The notes beneath the pieces are model-generated. The model was not told where the DNA came from, made no database searches, and worked only from the letters and a program-made list of their open reading frames with translations. A program made the translations under genes and the position numbers. From Micromonospora avicenniae (GTDB lineage: Bacteria > Actinomycetota > Actinomycetes > Mycobacteriales > Micromonosporaceae), in assembly GCF_900156065.1 (NCBI RefSeq), contig NZ_FTNF01000013.1, positions 124,001 to 188,000 on the forward strand: a stretch of DNA of 64,000 nt, written 5' to 3'. Every line of letters starts with the position of its first letter. Positions within the stretch are counted from its first letter, which is position 1. This document shows, piece after piece, positions 24,093-32,209 of this stretch.

Positions 24093-24195
24093 GCCCGTCG
24101 CGCGGCGGTTCCCGGTGGGCGCTATAGCCGGTTACGCGGCCTTTGAGGGGCAGCCCAACTGCATGATCGACGGATCGAGTGGGTAGAGATCCGTC

Positions 24196-24768
24196 ATGCG
24201 CGACGACGAGTACCCGACCCCCGTGTCCGACCCGGAGGCGAACGGCCTGCCGGGGACCGCCGACGACGACTCGACCGCGAACGACGACGTGCTGACCGGT
24301 CGCGAGGCGGACGGCCCGGACCCGGCCCAGTTGCCCGCCGACCGGACCCCCGTCGCCGTGGACCACTACGGGACCACCGCCGACGAGCAGCTCGACGGCG
24401 AGTCGCTGGACTACAAGCTCCAGCGTGAGCAGTACGAACGCCCCACCGACGACCCGCTGGCCGGTCCGGTGGACCCGGACATCGCGGCCGAGGCGGACAG
24501 CGAGGAGGCCGCGGCACAGGCCCAGCTCGACGCCGACGTGATGGATCCGGGCCCGAGCTCGGACCCGAAGTCGCCGGTCTCGCTCTACGACCACGGCCAG
24601 CTCGGCACCGTCGCCGACGCGCAGGTGGGCCGGATCGTCGAACCGGACGAGGGGTCGCACGCCGACCAGGAGACCGACAACGTGGCGTACGACGCGGGCT
24701 CGGCCGGCGGCGGGGCTACCGCCGAGGAACTGGCCGTGCACGAGACACGACCACCGCACTCGGTCTGA
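24196..24768 (+). CDS. DUF5709-family protein
   Basis: 190 residues, very acidic and Asp/Glu/Pro-rich, with little hydrophobic core: DESLDYKLQREQYERP, SLYDHGQLGTVADAQVGRIV and DEGSHADQETDNVAYDAG fit the actinobacterial DUF5709 family as I remember it. Composition suggests a partly disordered, soluble, possibly stress-protective protein; function is unknown. The ATG at 24196 has no good ribosome site, and a TAGAGA box ends six bases before it, so it may be leaderless. It sits between two sigma-regulator ATPases, hinting at stress control. Confidence 0.75.
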   Translation: MRDDEYPTPVSDPEANGLPGTADDDSTANDDVLTGREADGPDPAQLPADRTPVAVDHYGTTADEQLDGESLDYKLQREQYERPTDDPLAGPVDPDIAAEADSEEAAAQAQLDADVMDPGPSSDPKSPVSLYDHGQLGTVADAQVGRIVEPDEGSHADQETDNVAYDAGSAGGGATAEELAVHETRPPHSV

Positions 24769-24969
24769 CGGACCCGGATCGACACGGCACTCGCAGCCGG
24801 TCGCCCGGGCCCACGACGCTCACCGAGGCCACCCGGAGGAACGCGACGGCGGGCCACGGCGGCACCACGAACTTCCCGGCGACGACAGACCCGGCCGCCT
24901 ACGGAGCCACGGCCGTCACACCGCGCACGGGTGCTGATGCACGTCAGCAAACCCTAACGTACGGTGGAA

Positions 24970-25470
24970 ATGCCGCGAAAACTCCGAGATCCGCTGCCGG
25001 GACGGGCCATGACGAACGTCGACCCTCGCGTACCGCGTACCGTTGCGCCCATCGAACCTGCACTTCTCATCGCCGAAGCCTTCGACCGGGGCCGGGTGAC
25101 CGAGTTGCGTCACTCGGTCACGTCCTGTGCCCACGAGGCGGGCCTGCGCGGCCAGCGGCTCGACGACTTCACTCTCGCGGTCAACGAGCTGATCACGAAC
25201 GCGGTGCGGCACGGCGGTGGCCACGGCTCGCTCCGGATGTGGCGACGTGACAGAAGGCTGATCTGCGAGGTCGCCGATCAGGGGCTCGGCATCAGCACCC
25301 AGCGGCTGGACGACCGGAGCCGCCCCGCGCCGGACACCGCCGGCGGCTGGGGTCTCTGGCTCGCCCGCAAACTCAGCGACAGCATGGAAGTGGTCAGCGG
25401 CGAGACCGGCACGGTCGTCCGGATCACCACCGCCGTCCCGGCGCACACCCCGACCAGCCGGCCCGACTGA
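24970..25470 (+). CDS. RsbW-like anti-sigma/serine kinase ATPase
   Basis: 166 residues of a single GHKL ATP-binding domain: FTLAVNELITNAVRHGGG (N-box), CEVADQGLGI (G1) and GGWGLWLARKLSD (G2). Such proteins bind a sigma factor or phosphorylate a STAS antagonist. No transmembrane or sensor part is present. The start is uncertain. ATG at 24970 is nine bases after a TAACGT box and could be leaderless; ATG at 25009 (153 residues) and GTG at 24964 are alternatives. It is convergent with prs. Together with the STAS-HATPase fusion it suggests a local partner-switching set. The 200 bases before it hold nothing else recognisable. Confidence 0.8.
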   Translation: MPRKLRDPLPGRAMTNVDPRVPRTVAPIEPALLIAEAFDRGRVTELRHSVTSCAHEAGLRGQRLDDFTLAVNELITNAVRHGGGHGSLRMWRRDRRLICEVADQGLGISTQRLDDRSRPAPDTAGGWGLWLARKLSDSMEVVSGETGTVVRITTAVPAHTPTSRPD

Positions 25471-25484
25471 GCGTACGGCGCAGC

Positions 25485-26423
25485 TCAACCGAAGAGCGCG
25501 CTGACCGACTCGCCGTTGTGGATCCGCCGCATCGCCTCGGCCAGCGCCGGCGCCACCGACAGCACCTTCAGCTTCGGCCCCCGTTTCCCGGCCGGGATCG
25601 GCACCGTGTTGGTGCAGACGATCTCCAACACCCCCGGCTGCTCGCTGAGCCGGGCCAGCGCGTCACCCGAGAAGAGCCCGTGCGTGCACGCCAGCCTGAT
25701 CGACCCGACCTCCAGCTCGCGCAGGTGGTCCATCAGCTCGATCATCGTGCTGCCCTTGGCGATCTCGTCGTCCAGCACGATCACGTCCCGGCCCGCCACG
25801 TCACCGATCACCGCGCTGATGGTGACCTTGTCGTCGCTGAAGCGCTGCTTCGCGCCCGCCGCGACCGGCGTGCCGAGCATCCGGGCGAAGGCCGCCGCCT
25901 GCTTGGCGTTGCCCAGGTCTGGTGAGACCACCACGGTGTTGGTCAGGTCGTAGCGCTTGAAGTGACCGGCCAGCTCGCGCAACGCGTGCAGGTGGTCGAC
26001 GGGGACGCTGAAGAAGCCGTGCACCTGCGGCGAGTGCAGCGTCATCGCCAGTACCCGGTGCGCCCCGGCGGAGGTGAGCAGGTCGGCGACGAGCCGACCA
26101 CCTATCGAGATACGCGGGGCGTCCTTCTTGTCCGACCGGGCGTACGCGTAGTGCGGCAGCACCACGGTGATCCGGCCGGCCGAGGCGCCCCGGGCGGCGT
26201 CGATCATCAGCAGCAGCTCGACCAGGTGCTCCTGCACCGGAGGCACCAACGGCTGGATCAGGAAGACGTCCCGCTCCCGGCAGTTCGCCTGCAGCTGCAC
26301 CTCGAGGCAGTCGTTCGCGAACCGGGACACCCGCGCCGGGCGCAGCGGCACGCTCAGCTGGGCACAGATCTCGGCGGCGAGTTCCGGATGGGCGGATCCG
26401 CTGAAGACGGCGATGTCACGCAC
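25485..26423 (-). CDS. Ribose-phosphate pyrophosphokinase paralogue
   Basis: Family reaction: ribose 5-phosphate plus ATP to PRPP. 312 residues, standard length, with DIAVFSGSAHPELA at the N-terminus, YARSDKKDAPRISI, LHSPQVHGFF and VVSPDLGNAKQAA. The PRPP loop reads VLDDEIAKGSTM rather than the usual acidic-acidic-x-x-x-TGGT type, and VSPDLGNAK replaces the common VSPDAGGVKR. This points to a diverged second copy; kinetics or substrate may differ from housekeeping Prs. GTG at 26423 gives the family N-terminus; upstream residues are low complexity. It is divergent from glpK. Confidence 0.85.
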   Translation of the reverse strand: MRDIAVFSGSAHPELAAEICAQLSVPLRPARVSRFANDCLEVQLQANCRERDVFLIQPLVPPVQEHLVELLLMIDAARGASAGRITVVLPHYAYARSDKKDAPRISIGGRLVADLLTSAGAHRVLAMTLHSPQVHGFFSVPVDHLHALRELAGHFKRYDLTNTVVVSPDLGNAKQAAAFARMLGTPVAAGAKQRFSDDKVTISAVIGDVAGRDVIVLDDEIAKGSTMIELMDHLRELEVGSIRLACTHGLFSGDALARLSEQPGVLEIVCTNTVPIPAGKRGPKLKVLSVAPALAEAMRRIHNGESVSALFG

Positions 26424-26535
26424 GTCTGCACATCGTACGGCCGTGCCGGGGACGTGGGGTGCGACGGGCCGTGGCGGGTCGTCGGACCCGTGGCACCGGA
26501 GCTGACGGCGGTCGGCGCGACCGCGCCGCTGCGGG

Positions 26536-26541
26536 TACGGT
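26536..26541 (+). promoter_or_regulatory. -10 box (TACGGT) for leaderless glpK mRNA
   Basis: TACGGT (TANNNT) ends six bases before the glpK GTG at 26548; no ribosome-binding site lies between. Confidence 0.45.
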
Positions 26542-26547
26542 GCTGCC

Positions 26548-28032
26548 GTGACCGGAGAGTACGTCGCCGCCATCGATCAGGGCACCACCTCCTCGAGGTG
26601 CATCGTCTTCGACCGGGCCGGGGAGATCGTCTCCGTGGCACAGCGCGAGCACCGGCAGATCCTTCCGCGCCCCGGCTGGGTCGAACACGATGCCGAGGAG
26701 ATCTGGGCGAACGTCGAGCACGTCGTCCGCGAGGCCCTGCGAAAAGCCGGCACGGAACCGACCGATCTAGCCGCCGTCGGCATCACCAACCAGCGGGAGA
26801 CCACAGTCGTCTGGGACCGGGTCACCGGCCGCCCGGTGGCGAACGCGATCGTCTGGCAGGACACCAGGACCGCCCCGCTGCTGCGCGAGCTCGACCAGGC
26901 GTACGGCGAGCAGCGATTCCGGGAGCGCACCGGGCTGCCGCTGGCGACCTACTTCGCCGGGCCGAAGCTGCGCTGGCTGCTGGAGAACGTGGACGGGCTG
27001 CGTACCCGCGCCGAGGCCGGCGAGGTGCTCTTCGGCACCATGGACAGTTGGCTGATCTGGAAACTCACCGACCGCCACGTCACCGACGTGACCAACGCGA
27101 GCCGCACCATGCTGATGAACCTCTCCACTCTCGACTGGGATCCCGAGCTGCTCGCCGCGATGGGCGTACCGGCGGCGATGCTGCCGGAGATCCGCAGCTC
27201 CGCCGAGGTCTACGGAACGGCCACCGGGGTGCTCGCCGGGGTGCCGGTGGCCAGTGCGCTCGGCGACCAGCAGGCCGCACTGTTCGGACAGACCTGCTTC
27301 CAGCCGGGCGAGGCCAAGTGCACGTACGGCACCGGCAGCTTCCTGCTGATGAACACCGGTGCGAACGCGGTCGCCTCGGCACACGGTCTGCTCACCACTG
27401 TCGCCTACCGGATCGACGGGCAGCCGGCCGCGTACGCCCTGGAGGGGGCGATCGCGGTGACCGGGTCACTGGTCCAGTGGCTGCGGGACAACCTGGGCCT
27501 GATCTCCACCGCGGCGGAGGTGGAGGAGTTGGCCGGCACGGTCGAGGACAACGGCGGCTGTTACGTGGTGCCGGCCTTCTCCGGGCTCTTCGCCCCGCAC
27601 TGGCGCAGCGACGCGCGCGGGGTGATCGCCGGGCTGACCGGCTACGTCACCAAGGGGCACCTGGCCCGGGCGGTGCTGGAGGCCACCGCCTGGCAGACCC
27701 GCGAGGTGGTCGACGCGATGAACGCCGACTCGGACGTGGCCCTGCGACGGCTGCGCGTGGACGGCGGCATGACCGCCAACACCCTGCTCATGCAGTTCCT
27801 CGCCGACGTGCTCGACGTCCCGGTGGTCCGTTCCCGGATCACCGAGACCACCTGCCTCGGCGCCGCGTACGCGGCTGGACTCGCGGTCGGTTTCTGGCCG
27901 GATCCGGCCGCGCTGCGGGCCCACTGGCGCTCCGACGCCGAGTGGGCGCCTCGGATGGATCCGGCGCACCGCGACCGCGAGCTGCGCAACTGGCGCAAGG
28001 CCGTGCAGCGCACTCTCGACTGGGTCGACTGA
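26548..28032 (+). CDS. glpK: Glycerol kinase
   Basis: Phosphorylates glycerol to sn-glycerol 3-phosphate with ATP. 494 residues, normal FGGY-kinase length. N-terminal AAIDQGTTSSRCIVFD is the phosphate-binding loop, GWVEHDAEEIW and ITNQRETTVVWD follow, and the C-terminal half has LRVDGGMTANTLLMQFLAD. The residues of the GlpK signature are all in place. No glpF or glpD is adjacent, so it is a free-standing gene. GTG at 26548 appears leaderless. Confidence 0.95.
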   Translation: MTGEYVAAIDQGTTSSRCIVFDRAGEIVSVAQREHRQILPRPGWVEHDAEEIWANVEHVVREALRKAGTEPTDLAAVGITNQRETTVVWDRVTGRPVANAIVWQDTRTAPLLRELDQAYGEQRFRERTGLPLATYFAGPKLRWLLENVDGLRTRAEAGEVLFGTMDSWLIWKLTDRHVTDVTNASRTMLMNLSTLDWDPELLAAMGVPAAMLPEIRSSAEVYGTATGVLAGVPVASALGDQQAALFGQTCFQPGEAKCTYGTGSFLLMNTGANAVASAHGLLTTVAYRIDGQPAAYALEGAIAVTGSLVQWLRDNLGLISTAAEVEELAGTVEDNGGCYVVPAFSGLFAPHWRSDARGVIAGLTGYVTKGHLARAVLEATAWQTREVVDAMNADSDVALRRLRVDGGMTANTLLMQFLADVLDVPVVRSRITETTCLGAAYAAGLAVGFWPDPAALRAHWRSDAEWAPRMDPAHRDRELRNWRKAVQRTLDWVD

Positions 28033-28047
28033 CCGGTAGTCTTCGAG

Positions 28048-28071
28048 CCGGACGCCCCAGGGGCGTTCCGG
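28048..28071 (+). terminator. Hairpin after glpK
   Basis: CCGGACGCCCC and GGGGCGTTCCGG pair with a single bulged base and a 1-base loop, 16 bases after the glpK stop. A TAGTCT box at 28037-28042 leaves open that it sits in the leader of the next gene instead. Confidence 0.5.
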
Positions 28072-28102
28072 TCCGTCCCTTCCACGACCGAGCGGGGCCA
28101 TC

Positions 28103-29776
28103 GTGCGCGTGCTGACTGTCTCCCCTGATCGACCTGGCGCCTGTCCGACCATCTCGGACGCACTCGAGATCGCGCCGGACGGCGCGGTCGTCTCGATCGA
28201 ACCCGGCGTCTACCGCGAGGCGCTACGCCTCGATGGCCGGCGGATAACGCTGTCCGCCGCCGGCGAGGCCGGATCGGTGACGGTGGACGGCGAGGCCGCC
28301 GGTCAACCGACGATCGGCTTCGCCGGCGGCGAGGTGACCCTCCAGGGGCTCGTCGTCAAGGGCGCCGACCACCCGGCCGTCCAGGCGACACGTGGCCGGC
28401 TCCGGATGGAGAAGTGCACGGTCGCCGCGGGCTACGCCGCGGCGGTGTCGGTGGGCGACGGCGCGCGGCTGGACGCCGTCGAGGTGACCGTCACCGGCGG
28501 GCAACACGGCATGGTGATCTCCGACGCCGGCGGCACCATCGAACAGTGCGAGATCCGGGACGTCGCCGAGGACGGCCTCATCATCCGGCTCGGGGCCGAC
28601 CCGACCGTGCGCAACTGCACGGTGGTGAACAGCGGCTACCGCGGCGTGTACGTCTACCAGGCCGCCCGTCCCACCATCGAGCGCTGCGAGGTGTCCGCCA
28701 CCGGCGACGCGGGCATCGTGGTGGCGCTGCAGAGCGGACCCACCATCGTGGACTGCTGGGTGCACGACACACCCGGCGTCGGCATCGACGTGGGGCGTGG
28801 CTGCGGCGGTGTGGTGGAGGGCTGCCGGACCGAGCACACCGCCGAGCCGGGCGTACGGATCGCCGAGGGCGCGACCACCGTGCTCCGCGAGAGCGAGCCG
28901 GCCGCGGGGCGGCCGAAGGCCGGCGTCAGCTCGGGCGGTTCGGCCGGGCAGGACGAGCAGAAGGTCGACGAACTTCTCGCCGAGCTCGACTCGATGATCG
29001 GCCTGGAGGGGGTGAAGGCGGAGGTCCGCTCGCTGATCGACGAGATCCAGGTCAACGAGTGGCGGCGCAACGCCGGCCTGTCGGTCGGCGCGGTCAGTCA
29101 CCACCTCATCTTCACGGGCGCTCCGGGTACCGGTAAGACGACGGTGGCCCGCCTCTACGGTCAGCTGCTCAAGGCCCTCGGCGTGCTGCCGAACGGCCTG
29201 TTCCGCGAGGTCGCCCGGCGCGACCTGGTCGGCCAGTACATCGGCCACACCGCGGAGAAGACCTCCTCGGTGTTCAACGAGGCGCTGGGCGGGGTGCTCT
29301 TCATCGACGAGGCGTACACCCTCTCCCGCGCCGGGAGCACCGGCGGCGACTTCGGCCAGGAAGCGATCGACACGCTGGTCAAGCTGATGGAGGACCACCG
29401 GGACCAGGTCGCCGTCATCGTGGCCGGTTACACCGCCGAGATGGCGGCCTTTCTGGACGCCAACTCCGGTCTGGCCTCCCGGTTCGCCAAGACCCTGGAG
29501 TTCGAGAACTACAGCCCGGAGCAGCTGGTCGAGATCGTCGGCCGGATCGCCCGCAACGACGACTACGTGCTGCTCGACGGCCTGACCGACGGGCTGCTGG
29601 AGTGGTTCAGCCAGATCGACCGGGATCAGAACTTCGGCAATGCGCGTGAGGCCCGCAAGCTGCTGGAGGGGATGCGGAAGGCGCAGTCCGGACGGCTGCG
29701 CGCGCTGGGCCGGATGCCGAACCGCGACGACCTGCGCACCCTGGTCCTGGACGACCTGCTCGTCGCCACCCGATGA
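28103..29776 (+). CDS. Beta-helix/AAA+ ATPase in the EccA position of the type VII locus
   Basis: 557 residues in two parts. Residues about 1-265 are a right-handed parallel beta-helix with repeated turns of about 22-24 residues (VRNCTVVNSGYRGVYVYQ, IERCEVSATGDAGIVVAL, IVDCWVHDTPGVGIDVG), as in pectate-lyase-like folds. Residues about 295-557 are a CbbX/EccA-type AAA+ domain with Walker A FTGAPGTGKTTVARL, Walker B GVLFIDEAYTL and a sensor/arginine-finger region SRFAKTLEF. Mycobacterial EccA has TPRs in place of the beta-helix. It precedes eccE, so it probably remodels or releases type VII substrates in the cytoplasm, with the beta-helix as adaptor. GTG at 28103 is chosen. Confidence 0.85.
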   Translation: MRVLTVSPDRPGACPTISDALEIAPDGAVVSIEPGVYREALRLDGRRITLSAAGEAGSVTVDGEAAGQPTIGFAGGEVTLQGLVVKGADHPAVQATRGRLRMEKCTVAAGYAAAVSVGDGARLDAVEVTVTGGQHGMVISDAGGTIEQCEIRDVAEDGLIIRLGADPTVRNCTVVNSGYRGVYVYQAARPTIERCEVSATGDAGIVVALQSGPTIVDCWVHDTPGVGIDVGRGCGGVVEGCRTEHTAEPGVRIAEGATTVLRESEPAAGRPKAGVSSGGSAGQDEQKVDELLAELDSMIGLEGVKAEVRSLIDEIQVNEWRRNAGLSVGAVSHHLIFTGAPGTGKTTVARLYGQLLKALGVLPNGLFREVARRDLVGQYIGHTAEKTSSVFNEALGGVLFIDEAYTLSRAGSTGGDFGQEAIDTLVKLMEDHRDQVAVIVAGYTAEMAAFLDANSGLASRFAKTLEFENYSPEQLVEIVGRIARNDDYVLLDGLTDGLLEWFSQIDRDQNFGNAREARKLLEGMRKAQSGRLRALGRMPNRDDLRTLVLDDLLVATR

Positions 29777-29894
29777 CGGGGATCGGCCCGGTTCGGTGGC
29801 GCACGGCCCCCGGGCGAAGCACCGGAGTTCCTATGATGAGCACAGCCCGTGGGCGGACCACACAAGTCAATGCGTCTGGAGGTAGCAGCCGGAG

Positions 29895-31130
29895 ATGACC
29901 GGAGCACCGCGACCAGCACGCCCCGACGCACGACCCGACGGCTCCGCCGAAGCCCCGCGACTTCGAGCCCGCCGCCGCCCGGGCCGGGTCGGCGAGGTGC
30001 ACGTACTGCAACTGTTCGTTCTCGAGGCGGTCGTGCTGGGCGTCCTGGCCAGCGGGCTGATCGGGACGCCGGCACTGATCGGCGTCGGCGTGCTCGGGGT
30101 CCTCGTGCTGACCGTGACCTTCCTCCGGTCCCGGGGGCGCTGGTGGCTGGAGCGCCAGGCCATGGCCCGCCAGCACCGACGCCGCCGGGCGGCCGGGCCG
30201 CCGGTCGTGTCCGATCCGCGCCTCGGCGTCCTGCACCGCCTCGCCCCCAGCCTGTCGGTGGAGAACGTGGCGATGTCCGACGGGAGCGTCGTCGGTGTGG
30301 CCCGCGACGACGCCGGGTGGTTCGCCGTGGCCGCCGTCGTCCCGCCGGAGTCCGGCGCCGGGCCGGCGCCCGGGCTGCCGCTGAACCTGCTGGCCACCGC
30401 GCTCACCGAAACCGGCCAGCAGGGCGCGGTGCTCCAGGTGGTCACCAGCACCGTGCCTCCGGACGGTGCGGAGGCCACGCCCGTCACGCCGGCCAGGGAG
30501 TCCTACCGCCGGCTGCTGGCCGGTCTGGACACCCCGGTCGTACCGGCGGAACGGACGACCTGGATCGCGGTCCGGCTGGACGCCCGCTCCCTCGCCGAGG
30601 CGCTCTCGGACTACGCGGTCGACCTGAGCCTCGCCCCCTCCGTGGTGGCGGCGCTGGCCCGCCGGGTGAGTAAGTCACTGCGCCGGGTCGGAGTCGTCCA
30701 CCGGCTACTGGACGCCGAGGCGCTGGTCGCGGCCCTCGCCGGTTCCTGCGGGTTCAACCCGGAGACCCGCGTCGGTGCCGAGCAGGTCCGCGAGGAGTGG
30801 TCCGCCTGGCAGTACGGCCACCTGGCGCATCGCTGCTTCTGGCTGCGCCAGTGGCCGGCGGTGGACCGGGCCGCCGCGCTGTTCGGCTGGCTGGACACCG
30901 TCCCCGCGTCGATGGTGACGGTGTCGCTGACCCTCACCGCGAAGGGCGCGGACGAGGACTTCGACCTGCGCGGGCTGGTCCGGTTGACCGGCCCGGCGCA
31001 GGCCCTTCCCCAACTCTCCGGCGCGGTCGCCGACGGGGTGGGCAAGGCGGGCGGGGAACTCTTCCCGCTCGACGGCGAGCACGGCCCGGCGGTGTACGCG
31101 TCGGCGCCGACGGGAGGTGGCGCGGGATGA
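29895..31130 (+). CDS. eccE: Type VII secretion core protein EccE
   Basis: Peripheral subunit of the ESX membrane complex. 411 residues: a basic N-terminal tail, two transmembrane helices at about 38-80 (LQLFVLEAVVLGVLASGLIG and ALIGVGVLGVLVLTVTFL), then a soluble domain that includes SYRRLLAGLDTP and RTTWIAVRLDA, as in EccE. ATG at 29895 follows CCGGAG. A TATGAT box at 29832-29837 may give an internal promoter. The TGA overlaps the ATG of the next gene, so the two are coupled. Confidence 0.88.
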   Translation: MTGAPRPARPDARPDGSAEAPRLRARRRPGRVGEVHVLQLFVLEAVVLGVLASGLIGTPALIGVGVLGVLVLTVTFLRSRGRWWLERQAMARQHRRRRAAGPPVVSDPRLGVLHRLAPSLSVENVAMSDGSVVGVARDDAGWFAVAAVVPPESGAGPAPGLPLNLLATALTETGQQGAVLQVVTSTVPPDGAEATPVTPARESYRRLLAGLDTPVVPAERTTWIAVRLDARSLAEALSDYAVDLSLAPSVVAALARRVSKSLRRVGVVHRLLDAEALVAALAGSCGFNPETRVGAEQVREEWSAWQYGHLAHRCFWLRQWPAVDRAAALFGWLDTVPASMVTVSLTLTAKGADEDFDLRGLVRLTGPAQALPQLSGAVADGVGKAGGELFPLDGEHGPAVYASAPTGGGAG

Positions 31131-32161
31131 GCCGATCCGGAGACCAGGGACGCGCGAGGGTACCGGCCACCTTCGGCGGATCGCCCGGCAACCCGGCATA
31201 TCCGGGCGGCGCCGCGGCGGTGGCCCCGCCGTCCACGGCCGCCCACCAAGTGCCCGCGCAGGCTGCGCCCGCCGAGAACGCGGCACTGGTCGCGGCGCCG
31301 TCGACCGGTGCCGAGACCGCGTCCACAGCCGCAGCCACGGCCCTTGCGACGGCTCGTGGCGACCGGCTCGCCCGGAGTGTGGCCAGCCCGCTCGCCGCTC
31401 CGTACGGAGATCCACGCCGACCGCGCACCCCGCCGACCCATCCGTTCATGGCCGAGCCCGGCACCGCGCGGGGCCCCGCCGGACGGATGCCCCGGCTGCG
31501 GATCGGCAGCCACGCCGTCTCGCCGGCCGCCCTGGCCCGGCTCAGCCCGGCCCGGTACGCTGCCGGCCTCGTCCTGGGAGCCGACCGTCGGCGCGTACCG
31601 GTCACCCTCCGGATGTTCCACCCCGAGCCCAGCCGGATCACCCTGGTCGGTGGAGTCTGGGCGGCACAGCTCGTCGCCTTCCGCGTTCTGGCCCTGGGCG
31701 CACGGGTCACCGTGGTGACCACCGAACCGGCAGTGTGGAACGCCCTCGGCCCGGCCGCACTGGGCCGGGCCGACGACCGGGTGGAGATCCGTACCGCCCC
31801 GGGCGAGGTCCGGCCGGCCAACGCCCAGCGACCGATGCTGCTGATCCACGACGTGCCGCCGGCCGCCCTGGGCAACGCGCTGCCGGAGCAGCCGTGGCAG
31901 ACCCGCCTCACGATCGTGCGGCGGCTCGAGCCGGCCGCCGCGCGGGCACTCAAGGAAAGTGGGCTCTGTCTGCTGCAACGACTGACGGCAGCCGAGTCCG
32001 CGCTGGCCCAGCACGCTCTGCGGCTGCCTCGGGACAGCGCCCGGTTCCTTCAGGTGATGGCAGACGACATGATCACCCTGGTCGGTGCCGCCGGCGACCG
32101 CCACCTCTGGCTGCACCAGACCGATGTGGAGCATCAGGTGCTGGGGCCGCCCCGCCGCTGA
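31127..32161 (+). CDS. Uncharacterised type VII locus protein
   Basis: 344 residues, not recognised. Residues 1-110 are Ala/Pro/Thr-rich and probably disordered. From about 130 a compact domain follows (RYAAGLVLGADRRRVPVTL, ITLVGGVWAAQLVAFRVLAL) that reads like a Rossmann- or P-loop-like fold without a Walker A motif. The C-terminal part has charged helices and ends HLWLHQTDVEHQVLG. It is translationally coupled to eccE (ATGA overlap), arguing for a role in the secretion complex, perhaps as a regulatory or degenerate ATPase-like subunit; this is speculation. A strong hairpin follows. Confidence 0.7.
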   Translation: MSRSGDQGRARVPATFGGSPGNPAYPGGAAAVAPPSTAAHQVPAQAAPAENAALVAAPSTGAETASTAAATALATARGDRLARSVASPLAAPYGDPRRPRTPPTHPFMAEPGTARGPAGRMPRLRIGSHAVSPAALARLSPARYAAGLVLGADRRRVPVTLRMFHPEPSRITLVGGVWAAQLVAFRVLALGARVTVVTTEPAVWNALGPAALGRADDRVEIRTAPGEVRPANAQRPMLLIHDVPPAALGNALPEQPWQTRLTIVRRLEPAAARALKESGLCLLQRLTAAESALAQHALRLPRDSARFLQVMADDMITLVGAAGDRHLWLHQTDVEHQVLGPPRR

Positions 32162-32164
32162 CCG

Positions 32165-32203
32165 CTGGTGGGCCGGGCCGGCGTCGCGCCGGCCCGGCAC
32201 CAG
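32165..32203. terminator. Bidirectional terminator between convergent T7SS genes
   Basis: CTGGTG then CCGGGCCGGCG (32165-32183) pair with CGCCGGCCCGG then CACCAG (32187-32203), giving a 17-bp stem with a 2-base bulge and 3-base loop. It lies between the unknown gene (+) and eccC (-), three bases after the former's stop codon. Confidence 0.75.
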
Positions 32204-32209
32204 CCGAGT

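Noticed and set aside
24131..24186. Sigma-B type promoter (GTT with GGGTAG) before the DUF5709 gene
   Set aside because: Spacing between the GTTA and GGGTAG-like elements does not fit; the TAGAGA box with leaderless spacing is the simpler reading.
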